Shown one piece after another: positions 12,267 through 23,970 of a stretch of 64,000 bases of DNA (its first letter is position 1; each line of letters begins with the position of its first letter). This DNA is from Atherix ibis (Eukaryota; Arthropoda; Insecta; Diptera; Athericidae), in assembly GCA_958298945.1 (NCBI GenBank), contig OY282607.1, positions 74,764,868-74,828,867 on the forward strand, given 5' to 3'. The translations under genes and the position numbers were made by a program. A model generated the notes under the pieces. It had not been told where the DNA came from, did no database searches, and saw only the letters and a program-made list of their open reading frames with translations.

Positions 12267-14344
12267 TATATAAAAAGTATTGAACGTGGTTCAGAATTGG
12301 GTCGCTCCTGGTGACAATAATAGCCTTGATTTCAGAGATGGAATAAAAAAATTAATACTTCTTTTACCAGAATTATTCTATTCGGTGCATTCAAACAAAT
12401 AGATGTGTCAATATAGCTATAATTAATTCTTATTTATAGAAAGTTTATTAGATTTTTACATATAAAATTTGTTTATTTATTAAATTAACTCAAACAGTAC
12501 TTAACTATAATAATAATTACCTATAATAAATTAAGAGAAAATGTATTATCTTAGTTAAGCAAAATAACTATTGTTAATATGAAAAAAATAATTGTACCTA
12601 TGATTATTATAGTTGATTAATTTATAAATTCTAAATTTGAATATAATCTTGAAAATTCTAAAAATAAAATTTGCTTAAAAACTTTAGACTTTGAGAATTG
12701 CAAATCTAATAAAAATAAAACCTGCAAAGTTTAAGAATAAAATAGCTACTACTATAAAATTCAAAAATATATAACATAAAAAGAATTCTCACCCATAAAA
12801 AAAAGTATTTTCTAATAGAATTAAGACTCAATAAATACCCATTAATTCTTCATAGAGGTCTATAATTCAATCTATTTTGATAGTATGTGCTAAAGAACCA
12901 AATTGGATTAGTCTTTTTTGCTTATTATAATCTTCTCTTTGAATTTGTTTTTTACATACACGTACTGTAACAACAAAATTCTATCAAATAAAAGTTCAAT
13001 ATGGTAGACAAAAAAAAATAGCGGAATTTTATTCAAAAAAACCAAACTTGTGAAAAAAACCCTTTTTTAAGCTTTCTTTGAAGATAGAACTTTAAAATTA
13101 GAAAAGAGATACGACCGCACATATCGACGTCTTCTTCCAAAATCTATTCTGAATTTTGAAGCTTTAAAGTTCAATGTTCTCATGCAGCAAAGATTTTATA
13201 GAAGGCATTGAAATAAAGATAAACTCCAAATAGGGTACAAAAAAAAGTCATCAATTGATAAAAAAAAAACGGTAATAATTGTGTATGAACTTTGATGAAT
13301 AAAATCGAATTATTCAAAAGAAAATATTGTAAATAATATACATATGTGTATGTATACACATATTGACTGGGATTAAATATCGAAATGAAATTACATAATG
13401 TAAATATTTTTACTTAATTCAAATATTCAAAAATTATTTAGAGTCAATTATTCCGCTATTTTTTTGTTATATTTCTATAAAAATAAATTTTTTATTATGT
13501 CAATATTTTTAATATCTATAATAGATAGAAGAAAAAAAACCAAGAAAAATAAATACATAAATAATAATAAAAAATCAACTTCCGTTGCATACTATTATAT
13601 TAGTTGCTTTGTTTTTTTGTTGTTGTCATATTTATAATGAAAATAAACTTAAATAAAAGCTTTTTCATAACCATTCTGTTTTTCTTCAAATAGTATGAAT
13701 TGGAGCATTTTTAATTTAAACTGAAAAAGTCTCTTTTGACATTTCTCAAAGGGCCTTGCTTGAAAAGCAGCTTAAATAAGTACACCGATTTTGAGGGTTT
13801 TTTCCAATTACTATTATTTGTATTTCTTTTTCATTTCTTTACTTTATATTTGAGTTAATTTATAAGATATAATAAAAAGAAGTTTATTTTATAATATTGC
13901 AAAATCCAAAATCTTTTATAGGATCAAAAGTTATATTTATTTAAAAAGACTATAATATAACAAATAAATACTATACAAAATTATACGTGTATATAGTAAT
14001 TTTTTTCTTTTTCAATAAGCTTAAACATAATTCTTACCATTCTCTATACATAAGTTGCTATATTTGCAAATCTGATAGTTATTAGCCATATATTTCATAA
14101 TCTTATTATGTTTCAAAACTATATCACTATATAAATTGAAACGATTACACATTGTAAAGAAATTATGACATAAAATCCCACAAAAATAATTTGTTTGTGG
14201 TTAAACAATTCTAATAAGAATATATTTTTCTAATGCAATTAGCCTACACACAATTTAATGTGGCTTTGATATTAATATTTCCAAAGCTAACATTCAGTCC
14301 AACTAATGTTTTGAATGTAACAATAATGTAAATTTGAAAACTAA
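12267..14344. other. AT-rich noncoding DNA, no gene seen
   Basis: No coding-like frame, RNA gene or terminal repeat was recognised. The sequence is long A/T runs with occasional GC-richer words. Confidence 0.55.
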
Positions 14345-15145
14345 GTGTGACATAATAGTAGTGAGACTGATTTCTTTTTTGCAAACGGTATTATTTTATT
14401 TTTAAACATCAAGGTTATCCACTTCAAAGTAGTTCTATTGGGCATCTATATATCGGTAAATGAGTTGTTTTCACTCTTCGTAGCAGTACTCGAAAGCTTC
14501 AACTGGAATCGTTTTCAGCTGTTTGGTTAAGCTCCACTGGATGTTATCGACAGTACCAAAATAACATTCTTTCATGTGATTTGTAATCTTGGGCTTAGGT
14601 GTGTGAAAAAAAATCACATGGGCTTAGGTCAGGTAAATGAGCAGGCTATGAAACCATAGGAATCCCTATTTCTGACAAAAACTTGTTCATAAAAATGGCC
14701 GTGAGACGTTCACTCTAATGTAAAGGATTTTGTTTTAGAACTTTTCCAGGAATCTTCATCAATATCAATGTTAATCAATGGTTTAACCCCACAAGTGCCT
14801 CTACTCGTTCTTCATTTTGAGCAGTTTTTGATTTTGAAGTTTTTTCTGAGCGAGATTCATTTTTCACTGCGTCTTGTCCGTCTAAAAATGTCTTATACTA
14901 CAAAAAAAACTTAATAAAGAAATTTCTCCATAGACTCATTGCAAATTTTCGTAAGACAAACTCATAAAATTTACCAAGCTTAACAAAAAATTTGATGATA
15001 CACATATGTAAATGGAATAGAGAAATTTAAATTAACAAAAATGCATCTTTACTTATCACGCTCGTTTATATCGTAGTTACTGGATGAGGTTCGAACTTGC
15101 CAGAACTCAATTATAATAGTATCATTAATTTTCTGCCATACCTCG
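14345..15145 (-). mobile_element. Mariner family B, copy 1 (decayed)
   Basis: Left end GTGTGACATAATAGTAGTGAGACTG and right end CATACCTCGTA are inverted relatives, with a TA at the right. The left part keeps the block CACTTCAAAGTAGTTCTATT, corresponding to the transposase C-terminus on the minus strand in related families, and the right part keeps ACCAAGCTTAACAAAAAATT and CTTTACTTATCACGCTC. No open transposase frame survives. Three other copies in the window (near 17.3, 27.7 and 37.5 kb) share these blocks, which is how the family was recognised. Confidence 0.7.
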
Positions 15146-17221
15146 TATTAAATAATTTTTAAATGTCTATACGCTTACCAATCTGTTAACTGATAGAATT
15201 AATTTTAGTCATACAATAGTATGGAATTTGCTATTATTTTTCATATTTTTTTTTATAATAGTAACAAGCAGATTTATATAATAGTATTAACTAACGTGAA
15301 TGGTTATGGGGAGTAAACATATATCGTATTTATTCCTGCCAGCGTGTGGTTATGTTAAGCAACAATATTTTAGTAAATCTTGCGACCAGTAACGCTTAAT
15401 CCGTCGATGTGTGTTTCTCGGGAAGGAAGTAGAATATATTTCTTGAACAAGGGGATTAGTATAATTGAAAAGACGAGTATTAAACTTTTTATAACGAGAC
15501 ACAGTCTCGTTATAAAAAGTTTCATACTTGACTATTACGAATATAAAAGGGAGCATCGACAATTTTACGAAAAGTATTTTTGACTGAAGGAATTGGATTC
15601 GATTTTAATATTTGGAAACTCAAATATATTCCATTTTATACAATAAATTTATAATATTCTATTTAAAGAATAAATTAAGATTTAATATGTAAAGCTCTTA
15701 ATTCAAATTGGTTCAATGATTATTTAACAAAAACTACCAAATGGGCATTAGCTAAAATGTATTCAAAAAAGGCACGTGAAAATGAGTGATTTGACTTTTA
15801 TAATAAGACTTTGATCGAAAAGAGATTTTTTTAAATTTTATAAATATCTAACACTACCGGAAAAAAAACTACTGCAGTTGATATTTGATAATATTTACAA
15901 TTTACTATTGTAATACATACGTCTACTACCATTAAAATAGAAAAAAAAAATTACATTAATTGTATCAAAAGAAATATGTTGGGAATTCTAAGATCTTTAT
16001 AGAAATATAGAAAATATTCTAAAATTCCATTATACAAAAAGTAAATATTCAACTATAAAAAAATCGATAGTAGGAAAAAATCAACATATTTTTCTATGGA
16101 ATTGATTTATCATATTGACTTTATTCATAGTTTAAACTTATTAAATATTTACTATAAAATATGACAATATAAAAAATTTTTAAGTACTTATATGAATAAA
16201 TGTATAAAATATGTGGCTGCCTGAATAGAGCTTAAAATACAAAATGGAAATCAAAACTTGCTAAACAAACGAATCTATATTTTACAAACTAAACTGAACA
16301 AATTCAAGCCTCTTAAGTAAATATCGTTATCAAAATTTGACGCACTTAAGTACTCACAACAATATCACAACCATGAATATGCCGTTGTTGAACGTGAATT
16401 CATATCGTTTATAACGAAAGTTGAAGAGAAAAAAAAACTGACAAAAGTCAAAAGAGCAACAAAATAAAAGAAACCAGATAGCATTTCAGGAGAGATATTT
16501 GGTAGAGTGAAAGAGAAAAAGTACTAGTATAATCTAAAAATGTTACAAGAAAAAATGTGTTTGATAAGTTCAACATTCAACAATTCAACAGAGAATGGAA
16601 ACTCTTATTCGAAACAAACGCGTTTATCATAATTACAAGTGGGTGTCATATACGTTTATGTTTGGAATGAGACAAACTATTCGATATTATTAGCTAATAG
16701 CGAAGCATTTCGATGTTATTATTGAGAAAAATACATTCATAGGGTACGAGTTCGGTTTGCTTTAATGGAATAAAAACGATAGTATTTGAAAGTAGTTTTT
16801 TTTTATCTTCCACGAGTTGATTTTCGTCTATTCTTTCAACAGCAACAAAAAAAACTATTTTAAATTTTTTGTACACAATCTAACGATAAGTTCGATTTTT
16901 CCCAATATTGATATGTTATTAAAAATACGCTCAAATGTTATATTAGTGCGTTGTAAGCATGTTGAAACGTTAATTTAAACAGCAATAGTTTAATGGAATA
17001 CTTGTAATATTGAAATCGATGACTAAATATAATTAAAGATAACTTAAAATATTTATTTCAAATACTTACAATAGATTGTTATCTTTAAAATAATTTTATT
17101 ATTTTGATACATATATCAAATCAAAAATCAAACCAAATTTTATTTAGTATATAATGTCTTAAAAAGTAAAATGTAATCCAATTCAATCAATGTCATAAAA
17201 TATTAGGAACATTATTCTTTA
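15146..17221. other. AT-rich noncoding DNA with one strong hairpin
   Basis: No gene seen. The one distinct structure is the near-perfect hairpin at 15476-15528, listed separately. The rest is A/T-rich with scattered GC-richer words. Confidence 0.55.
15476..15528. repeat. Near-perfect inverted repeat with 3-base loop
   Basis: The arms AAACTTTTTATAACGAGAC (15482-15500) and its exact complement (15504-15522) are separated by ACA. With one mismatch the pairing extends six bases further out on each side (AGTAT against ATACT). The loop is too short for a typical microRNA precursor. Confidence 0.9.
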
Positions 17222-17412
17222 GATTCGTTGAAGCTTTTTTTAAATCGAACTCTCGGATTCACCAAGCTTAACACAAAATTTGATGTTAGAACGTAACGCA
17301 CTTAAAAAACACATCTTCACTTATCACGCTCTTTAGGGTCTTATAGTGACCGGATAAGGTTGAAACTTGCACTACACGTCTAACAGGAAAATTGAGGACT
17401 TCCTACGTACAA
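17222..17412 (-). mobile_element. Mariner family B, copy 2: 5' fragment
   Basis: Keeps the family blocks CACCAAGCTTAACACAAAAT and CTTCACTTATCACGCTC followed by GACCGGATAAGGTTGAAACTTGC. These match the right-hand part of the 14.3-15.1 kb copy. The C-terminal half and both clean ends are missing. Confidence 0.6.
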
Positions 17413-17431
17413 ACCTCACATATCCAAATAC

Positions 17432-17551
17432 TATCAGAATAGAATAAATTTAGCACATGAAGTAATAAACAATGGCCCCAAAATCTATGTTTTTTTTGTA
17501 AAATACAAGCCTATTTAAGTAATTTTTTATTTTATAGCCAAAATTTTACTA
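17432..17551 (+). repeat. Left copy of 120-bp direct repeat flanking a truncated mariner
   Basis: Starts TATCAGAATAGAATAAATTT and ends in TTTTACTA. It is repeated almost exactly at 18098-18218; the differences are AATCTATG/AAGCTATG and the length of one T run. The final TA is the target site for the mariner end that follows at 17552. Confidence 0.95.
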
Positions 17552-18097
17552 CGAGGGTCGTTCAATAAGTCCTTGGAAAAAGATAGAAAAAAACTGTTTT
17601 TAAAATATAAAAAAATTTTATTTTTCAATATAATCTCCTTTTAGCTCTATACACTTTTCGGACTGTTTTTCCAAAATTTTTATCCCGTCCAAAAAATAGG
17701 ATTTCGGAAGTTCTGCAAAATACTCATCCGTTTGAGCAATGACGTCCTCGTTGGAAGTGAACCGTCGTCCGCCGAGCCATTTCTTCAGATTGGGGAAAAG
17801 AAAATAGTCACTCGGGGCCAAATCTGGTGAATAAGCGGGATGCTGCAACAATTCCATTCTCAATTCTACAATTTTGGCCATGGAAACAGCGTAGGTGTGC
17901 ACACGCGCATTGTCCTGATGCAAGAGGATTTCTTTCTTCTTCAGATGGGGGCGTTTCTCCTTGATTTCCTCGCTCAACCGTTGCAATAACGACGCGTAAT
18001 ACGCTCCTGTTATTGTTTTTCCTTTTTCCAAGTAGTCGATAAAAATGATGCCCTGCGAATCCCAAAAGACCGTGGCCATCACCTTGCCGGCCGATCG
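17552..18097 (-). mobile_element. irritans-type mariner, 3' half only
   Basis: The 3' inverted repeat begins right after the target TA as CGAGGGTCGTTCAATAAGTC. The minus strand then carries the C-terminal half of a transposase (open 17618-18082): SAGKVMATVFWDSQGIIFID, KRPHLKKKEILLHQDNARVH with the second catalytic D, YSPDLAPSDYFLFPNLKKW with the third D, and an end in KGDYIEK. The N-terminal half, first catalytic D and 5' repeat are gone. At about 18097 the mariner stops inside the SAGKV codons and the second copy of the flanking repeat begins. The protein blocks are those of the irritans subfamily. Confidence 0.92.
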
Positions 18098-18218
18098 TAT
18101 CAGAATAGAATAAATTTAGCACATGAAGTAATAAACAATGGCCCCAAAAGCTATGTTTTTTTTTGTAAAATACAAGCCTATTTAAGTAATTTTTTATTTT
18201 ATAGCCAAAATTTTACTA
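18098..18218 (+). repeat. Right copy of the direct repeat flanking the truncated mariner
   Basis: Near-identical to 17432-17551. It ends in TTTTACTA followed by TTAGTAAATT, which looks like the uninterrupted chromosomal sequence (an empty TA site) rather than a mariner end. Confidence 0.95.
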
Positions 18219-18316
18219 TTAGTAAATTTTTATTTTATTAAATGCAATTATACTTTACGATAAGTAGTGAATTTTTTATTGATATTATAATGGCATATTA
18301 ACGTATCCTTAGTGTA

Positions 18317-19143
18317 CGAGATCTGTTTAAATAGTATCGCGAATTTTCAATTTCCGCGGGTTACGTATTTTCGATTTTCGATTTTTTGTGGCGTTATGTT
18401 GGTTCTCATGTCTCTCACTTATGCCGACAAGTTTGGCCATTTTGAAAGTTCAGTTAATTTTTGACAGCTGCTTTGCTTGCACGTATTTTGGCTCGTCTTC
18501 GATTTTTGCCCATTGCTAAGGATCTGTTGGACTCTATTTTTGACAGAGGGTCATAACTGGTGACTAAACATGGGTTTATGGTTATGACGTGGAAACCAAA
18601 GTCCAATCATCCCAATGGGAGCTGCCGCACGAGCTAAGACCGAAAAAAGCGCGCCAAGTTCGGTCGAAGGTAAAGGTTTTGATTACAGTTTTCTTCGATT
18701 ACAGGGGCGTAATGCATCATGAGTTCTTCCTACAGGGTAGAACGGTCAATAAGGAATATTACCTGCAAGTTATGCGCAAGTTGCGCGAAGTAATCAGCCA
18801 GAAACGCCCGGATTTGTGCAAGAATAAAAATTGGCTTTTGCACCATGATAATGCCTCTGCTCACAAATCGTTGTTTGTGCGCGAATTTTTGGCCAAAAAC
18901 AACACACTAATAATGCCGCAGCCACCGTATTACCCAGATCTAGACCCCTGTGACTTTTTCTTGTTCCCGAAACAGATTCTTTGATCCATTTTTTGGAAAA
19001 CGAAAACAGATTCTTTGATCCATTTTTTGTCAGCATAAGTTAGAGACGTGAGTACCAATATAACGCCACAAAAAAAAAACGAAAATCGAATATACGTAAC
19101 CAGCGGAAATTCCAAATTCGCGATACTTTTTGAACAGACCTCG
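18317..19143 (+). mobile_element. Mariner family A, copy 3: fold-back form (827 bp)
   Basis: The left end is the family 5' end with CGAGATCTGTTTAAATAGTA. The right end is an inverted 5' end (ACTTTTTGAACAGACCTCG), with TA on both sides. The transposase is on the plus strand: an eroded D1 region, then an open frame 18589-18984 with VQSSQWELPHELRPKKARQV, YYLQVMRKLREVISQKRPDL, HHDNASAHKSL (D2), and YYPDLDPCDFFLFPK (D3). It then jumps into the inverted 5' sequence at the same FLFPK junction as the other fold-back copies. The N-terminal DNA-binding part is deleted between GCCCATT and GCTAAGGA. A 34-bp stretch (AGATTCTTTGATCCATTTTT...) is tandemly doubled at the junction, and the right arm lacks about 85 bp. 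Confidence 0.9.
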
Positions 19144-21720
19144 TATGTCCAATTAGAATAAATAATAAAAATTTTTAACAAAAAAAGTTCTAATATTATT
19201 TACATTTATTCATATCGAATTGAATCTATTTACTAAAGTGTTCAGTATCCTCAATCTACTTAGCTAAATATATACTTTTGTTAAGATTAAGCCAAAAATT
19301 TACTAAATTATTACAATAAGAATTTATTAAAAATTCTTTTCATAAAATTTAATAATATAAATATTTAACATTTGACAAATTTGTACCTGAAAACCCAAAG
19401 TTATACAAACTTTCTTGAATTTTATTATTTACTCGTATTTACATTGCACAATTATTTATTGTATATTCCATATTGAAAAAAAAAATATAAGAATCGTTTG
19501 AAGTACCAAGAAAACTTGTTACAGAAATTCTTTTACAACATTACTTTTTGGCCATAAATTATTATTTTCTGAATAAAATTATTACCTAAAAAAAAATCAT
19601 TGCAAGTATTTAAATAGACTACGCTGGGTAAGTTCATTCAAAGTCTTGCATTTATAGACATAATAATTTCAAAATATTTAAGTCTAAACAAAACATATAC
19701 ATACATAATCTCACCAAACTATAATTAAAAATGTCAGTTGCATATTAATTTTCCATGCAAGTTATTTATGTATTCATATAAGTGCATGTCTGTATATTTT
19801 TGGGGGGAATGTATGTTTTTACGCAATTAAACTAAAAATACTTACAACTTAATGTCACATGTAGTCAATGTAGGTATGTTGAGTTAAATAAAAATTTTGT
19901 AATATCCAAAATCTGAAGTTCCTTATAATTAACACTCTTACAAGGTTGTATACATTTAAAAAAAAATTATTATTGAACAACACAAACAAATGTAAATTAT
20001 TGTAAATGAAATTGAATTATTTCAATTTTCTATATCAAAAAAGTTAAAATATTTTTAATAATTAACATTGAAGATATTTGCAATTACAAATTCAATGTAT
20101 TATTAATTTTTTAATTTAGGAATATAATCTATTTTAGAAAATGTTTCCTTATTTTAATTCACATATTTAATGAAATTTTTCTACCACAAAACTTCTTTTA
20201 CATTTAAATATAATTTTTTTTTTTCGTTTGTAACATATTTATTATGTAAATTAAAAAAACAATAGTAATAAACACTAAATTTAACATAATTTCTTAGTGA
20301 AAATAGGTTAAAAATGGATTTTATTAACAAATAATAATTAATAGAAATTAATATTAATAAAAATACGTATGATTATCACCTTAAAAAACCGTGAAAAATA
20401 TAATAAAAAATCCCACATAATTTGTGAAATGTAATAATTTCCACTTATTAAAGGTATTTGCTAAATTTAAAAAATAATAATATTTTCTTTAATATACTCG
20501 TACATCACTGTAATTAATATAAAAAACAAAGTAGATATAAAAATTGCAACGAAATAAATTATAAATTATACGATTTTTAATAAAGAAAGATTTTAACTTT
20601 ATCTACCGAAATTTAAAAAAAAAAAAAAATAATGATAAATACGAGTTATCAAATAAAGAGGTAAACGGGGAAGAGAAAAAATGTAAACAAAATTTTATAA
20701 TTAAACTTTTCATATCATTAACATATTTCCATTACGTGTAGTGTTTGTACATATGCTAAATATAGACCTCGTTTTTATTAATTATACTTTATAATATTAT
20801 TCAACAGCGTAGAGTTTGTTAAAAACTAAGTAAATAAAAACGAATTGATAATTTTTTTTATAAAATAATACGTTAAAAATTGTTATTTGTCAAGAGTCCT
20901 ATTTTTTGAAAGTCCTTAAAGGATTATTTGTAACAACAAAATTGGTATGTTAGTGAATTTTTAAAACAATTAAATTTTATATGCTTAGACTTTCTTCAAT
21001 GTATTCTTATTTTTTTTTCGATAATCTTCTTTTAAAATAAAAATTATATAATTCTTTTAAGAAAATTCAGTTTTTCTATGCAAATTACTATCACACAATC
21101 ACTAAAATTACTATAAACTTTTTTTTTTTAAAATTGAGAAAATTTTAACAAATATTTTTATTAAAATTTATCCAATAAAGTTAAAATGGCTCGTATATAA
21201 ATTTTTGTTCTTTTTTCTAATTAATATTCTTATTTAAGGTATGAAAACAAAATAAATACACAAAAATAAAAATATAAAAAGGAAAAACCCCAACAAGGTG
21301 ACAGAATATTAAACAGTTTGACATACTACACGATTCTTTATTTGAACATGTGTTAGTAATGTTAATACGAAAATTTTCATAATAAAAACACCACATCAAC
21401 AGAATAAAATTTTAAACAACAAAAAAAAAAAAAAAATTTGTGTGCACTTATTTTATTGATTTTTACCAATAGAAAAATATGTACCATAACGGATTATTGA
21501 CAAAATTAACCATAAAGACTACAATAACATCACATATTAGAACAGAAATTGACAAAATACTACTATAAAATATATCATATAAATATCTAAAAAAAAAAAA
21601 ACCCGTTTTTATGTTAAACAAAAAAAAATTGTTAATATTAGAAATAAAAAAAAAATCTTTTAATTAATCAGAAATAATGCAAAAAAAAAAAAAAACTTTT
21701 TACTATCCAAATCCTTAACG
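19144..21720. other. AT-rich noncoding DNA, no gene seen
   Basis: Only A/T-rich sequence with long A runs, some over 12 bases. No terminal repeats, motifs or coding-like frames were recognised. Confidence 0.55.
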
Positions 21721-22860
21721 AAATTCCAATTGGAATTTTTGTGGTGTATTTACGGAAAAACACTCGTCGTAAAAATCACGTAAGAAGGGCGCACGCGTTC
21801 TGCACTTGAACACGACTGAGCACGATAGCCCGTACAAAAAATATTCGTGTACACACTTTGCGTTCCGTAGAATGACTAACTGACTAACAACTGGCTAACT
21901 GAAAACGGGAACGGTTCGAAACAAATGAAAATTTTACACAGTGGATGGTGTATAATGTATGGCAATAAGGCAAATATGAAAACTTTACTATAAACACACA
22001 CCCGCTGGAGATAGGTAGGTGACTTCAGTTTAGAGTTTAGGTTTGTAGAGGTGGTCAGTGGAGCTTGGAGATCAGCTGTGAGAGAGAAACACAATGATTT
22101 TAGAATTGAATGAAAGCAGCTAGAAAGAGAGCGAAAAGCCCGTACATATGGTATATTATTCAATGCGAGAATTAATAATGAACACCGAAGAGTCCAAGTG
22201 CCGAACAGTCCGTTCGAGCGACATAGCTACACCGACAGACCACAAAGCAGTATAGAAAGTGAGCAACAGAGCGACAAATCCGCATACCAAGATACTCGCA
22301 TACCAAGCAATAGTAGACCGAGCAGCTGCGATCAGTAGACTGGGCGACTGGAGACCGTGGCACGGACGATTTCCATCCGGTCTGAGCGAGCTATGGACTG
22401 ACTACTGTTGATAGTGTTTATATAAATACTTACCACCACCGAGCTAGATTATATTGTAGATGGTAGTAGATGGTGGCTGAGCGGTTATGAGAAAAACCGA
22501 TTCCAATTGGAAATAAGCGTGGTATGTTCGTTATCTGTCCGGGGGCAACTAAATTGTTCGTCATACTTCATCAGCGTCGGCGTACTGTTTGTCGTCTATG
22601 AATCCGTGGACGCCATTTGTATTGGATTGCGGTGACGACAATCACCTAACCAAACGTTCGTTCATTCATCGTATTCGCTGCCAACTAATCAGCCAGTCAG
22701 CCAAACATCGATCTAACCAGTCACCCATTCAGTCATTTAGTCGATAAATAATTAACTGAATAGCAAAATCTATCCGAAAAAGTATCAGAATAAGAATCCA
22801 AATCAGAGCCATAGTCAAAACTATCGACAGTGGACAGCACAGCATAGAAATATGATTAAA
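21721..22860 (+). promoter_or_regulatory. Promoter-like or noncoding first-exon island
   Basis: A sharp rise in GC content and loss of A/T runs over about 1.1 kb, in a style typical of fly 5' leaders and promoters: many CAGTCAGCC, TCAGTC and CAACCAGTC words, especially at 22640-22740. It has no long open frame. A 12-base palindrome, TTCCAATTGGAA, occurs at 21724-21735 and again at 22501-22512. CGCATACCAAG is repeated at about 22280-22302, and a TATATAAATA lies near 22418. The plus strand looks more leader-like than the minus, but orientation is inferred. The served gene is unknown; no coding exon was found close by. Confidence 0.4.
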
Positions 22861-23648
22861 AGGTGTGAGACTCTAAAAATTTTTTTTACGAAATTAGCAC
22901 TAGCAAAAGAGATATAGTAAAAGGTCTATCAAAAAGTGCCATAAAAACGGAAAATTTAAAAAAAAAAACACCATCAAATATAATACTACAAAATATATAA
23001 ATTAATTTTAAGCAAATATGCCTACGATCAATGATCATCAAAAAAATTATCGCAAGGTTCCATCTAATTCGAAACCGATTTTTGTCTAATCCAATTAGAA
23101 GTTGGCTTGTAAATCGAATCAGACGTTGCGTAAAATAATTTGGCACTACGGATTTTACATATTTTATTCTTTCAATATTTGTTCGTATTCTTAAATAAGA
23201 CTTGTATGTAGGTACAGCTTTAACTACATATAAGTAGATAGTTAATGGTAAAAAGTCTTCAAGAGATTGAAAAAAAAAATTGATAAATTATATTCTAACA
23301 CCAAGATCCATAATATAACGGATATTCACGTTTCATCTACCTAATTTGTTTTATATCAATTTCATTTTTAAACGTGCTCACCATCTTCTACCGTAAGTGA
23401 AGGTACTAAGAAAAGCTTTGAATTTTTTTTTGCTCTATGGTAATATTATTTTCTATGAGAATTTAATAGTTTTTTGTAAATTTCTACACAAATTATCTAA
23501 TACGAAATAACTTTCAATTTTAAAGTCAAATATGTAAATAAATAAAGTTTAATATATTTTAAATAATTTTAGCTAATAATTTGATCATAAAATTATTTTG
23601 AAACAATTTGGCAAAAAAAATAAGCAAATAAGATTTTTTAACTATCAG
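22861..23648. other. AT-rich noncoding DNA
   Basis: No feature recognised. It begins where the GC-richer island ends and runs into a hairpin MITE. Confidence 0.55.
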
Positions 23649-23970
23649 ACCTTTCTATTGTAATATTATTCATATTCCATTAGAAATGGAACTGTTACCC
23701 CGTGTAATAGTTTATCATTGATTTACATAATTCTAAGTTGCACAAAAAAGAAATTAATTTTTTTGCTTCAACGCTACGTAATCTTGAAATTACACTTCAA
23801 ATTATATATAAGCCACTATTCACAATACTATTCGTTTTTTGTAGGAAAAAAACAAGCATTTTTTTCAATAACTTTTTTTTGTGCAACTTAGAATGATGTA
23901 AATCAATGATAACCTATTACACGGGGTAACAGTTCCATTTCTAACGGAATATGAATTTTATTAGAAAGGT
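23649..23970. mobile_element. Hairpin MITE (322 bp, about 110-bp inverted arms)
   Basis: The left arm starts ACCTTTCTATTGTAATATTA and contains GAAATGGAACTGTTACCCCG and AGTTGCACAAAAAA. The right arm is the complement of the same sequence with a few differences (CCATTAG against CCGTTAG, GTTT against GGTT). About 90-100 bases of unpaired AT-rich sequence lie between. No coding capacity and no clear target duplication. It may be a fold-back or MITE of unknown superfamily. Confidence 0.8.

Noticed and set aside
22172..22363. Minus-strand 63-codon frame in the promoter-like island
   Set aside because: Cysteine- and serine-rich chance frame from repeated CAGTC and ACCGA words; the region fits noncoding leader better.
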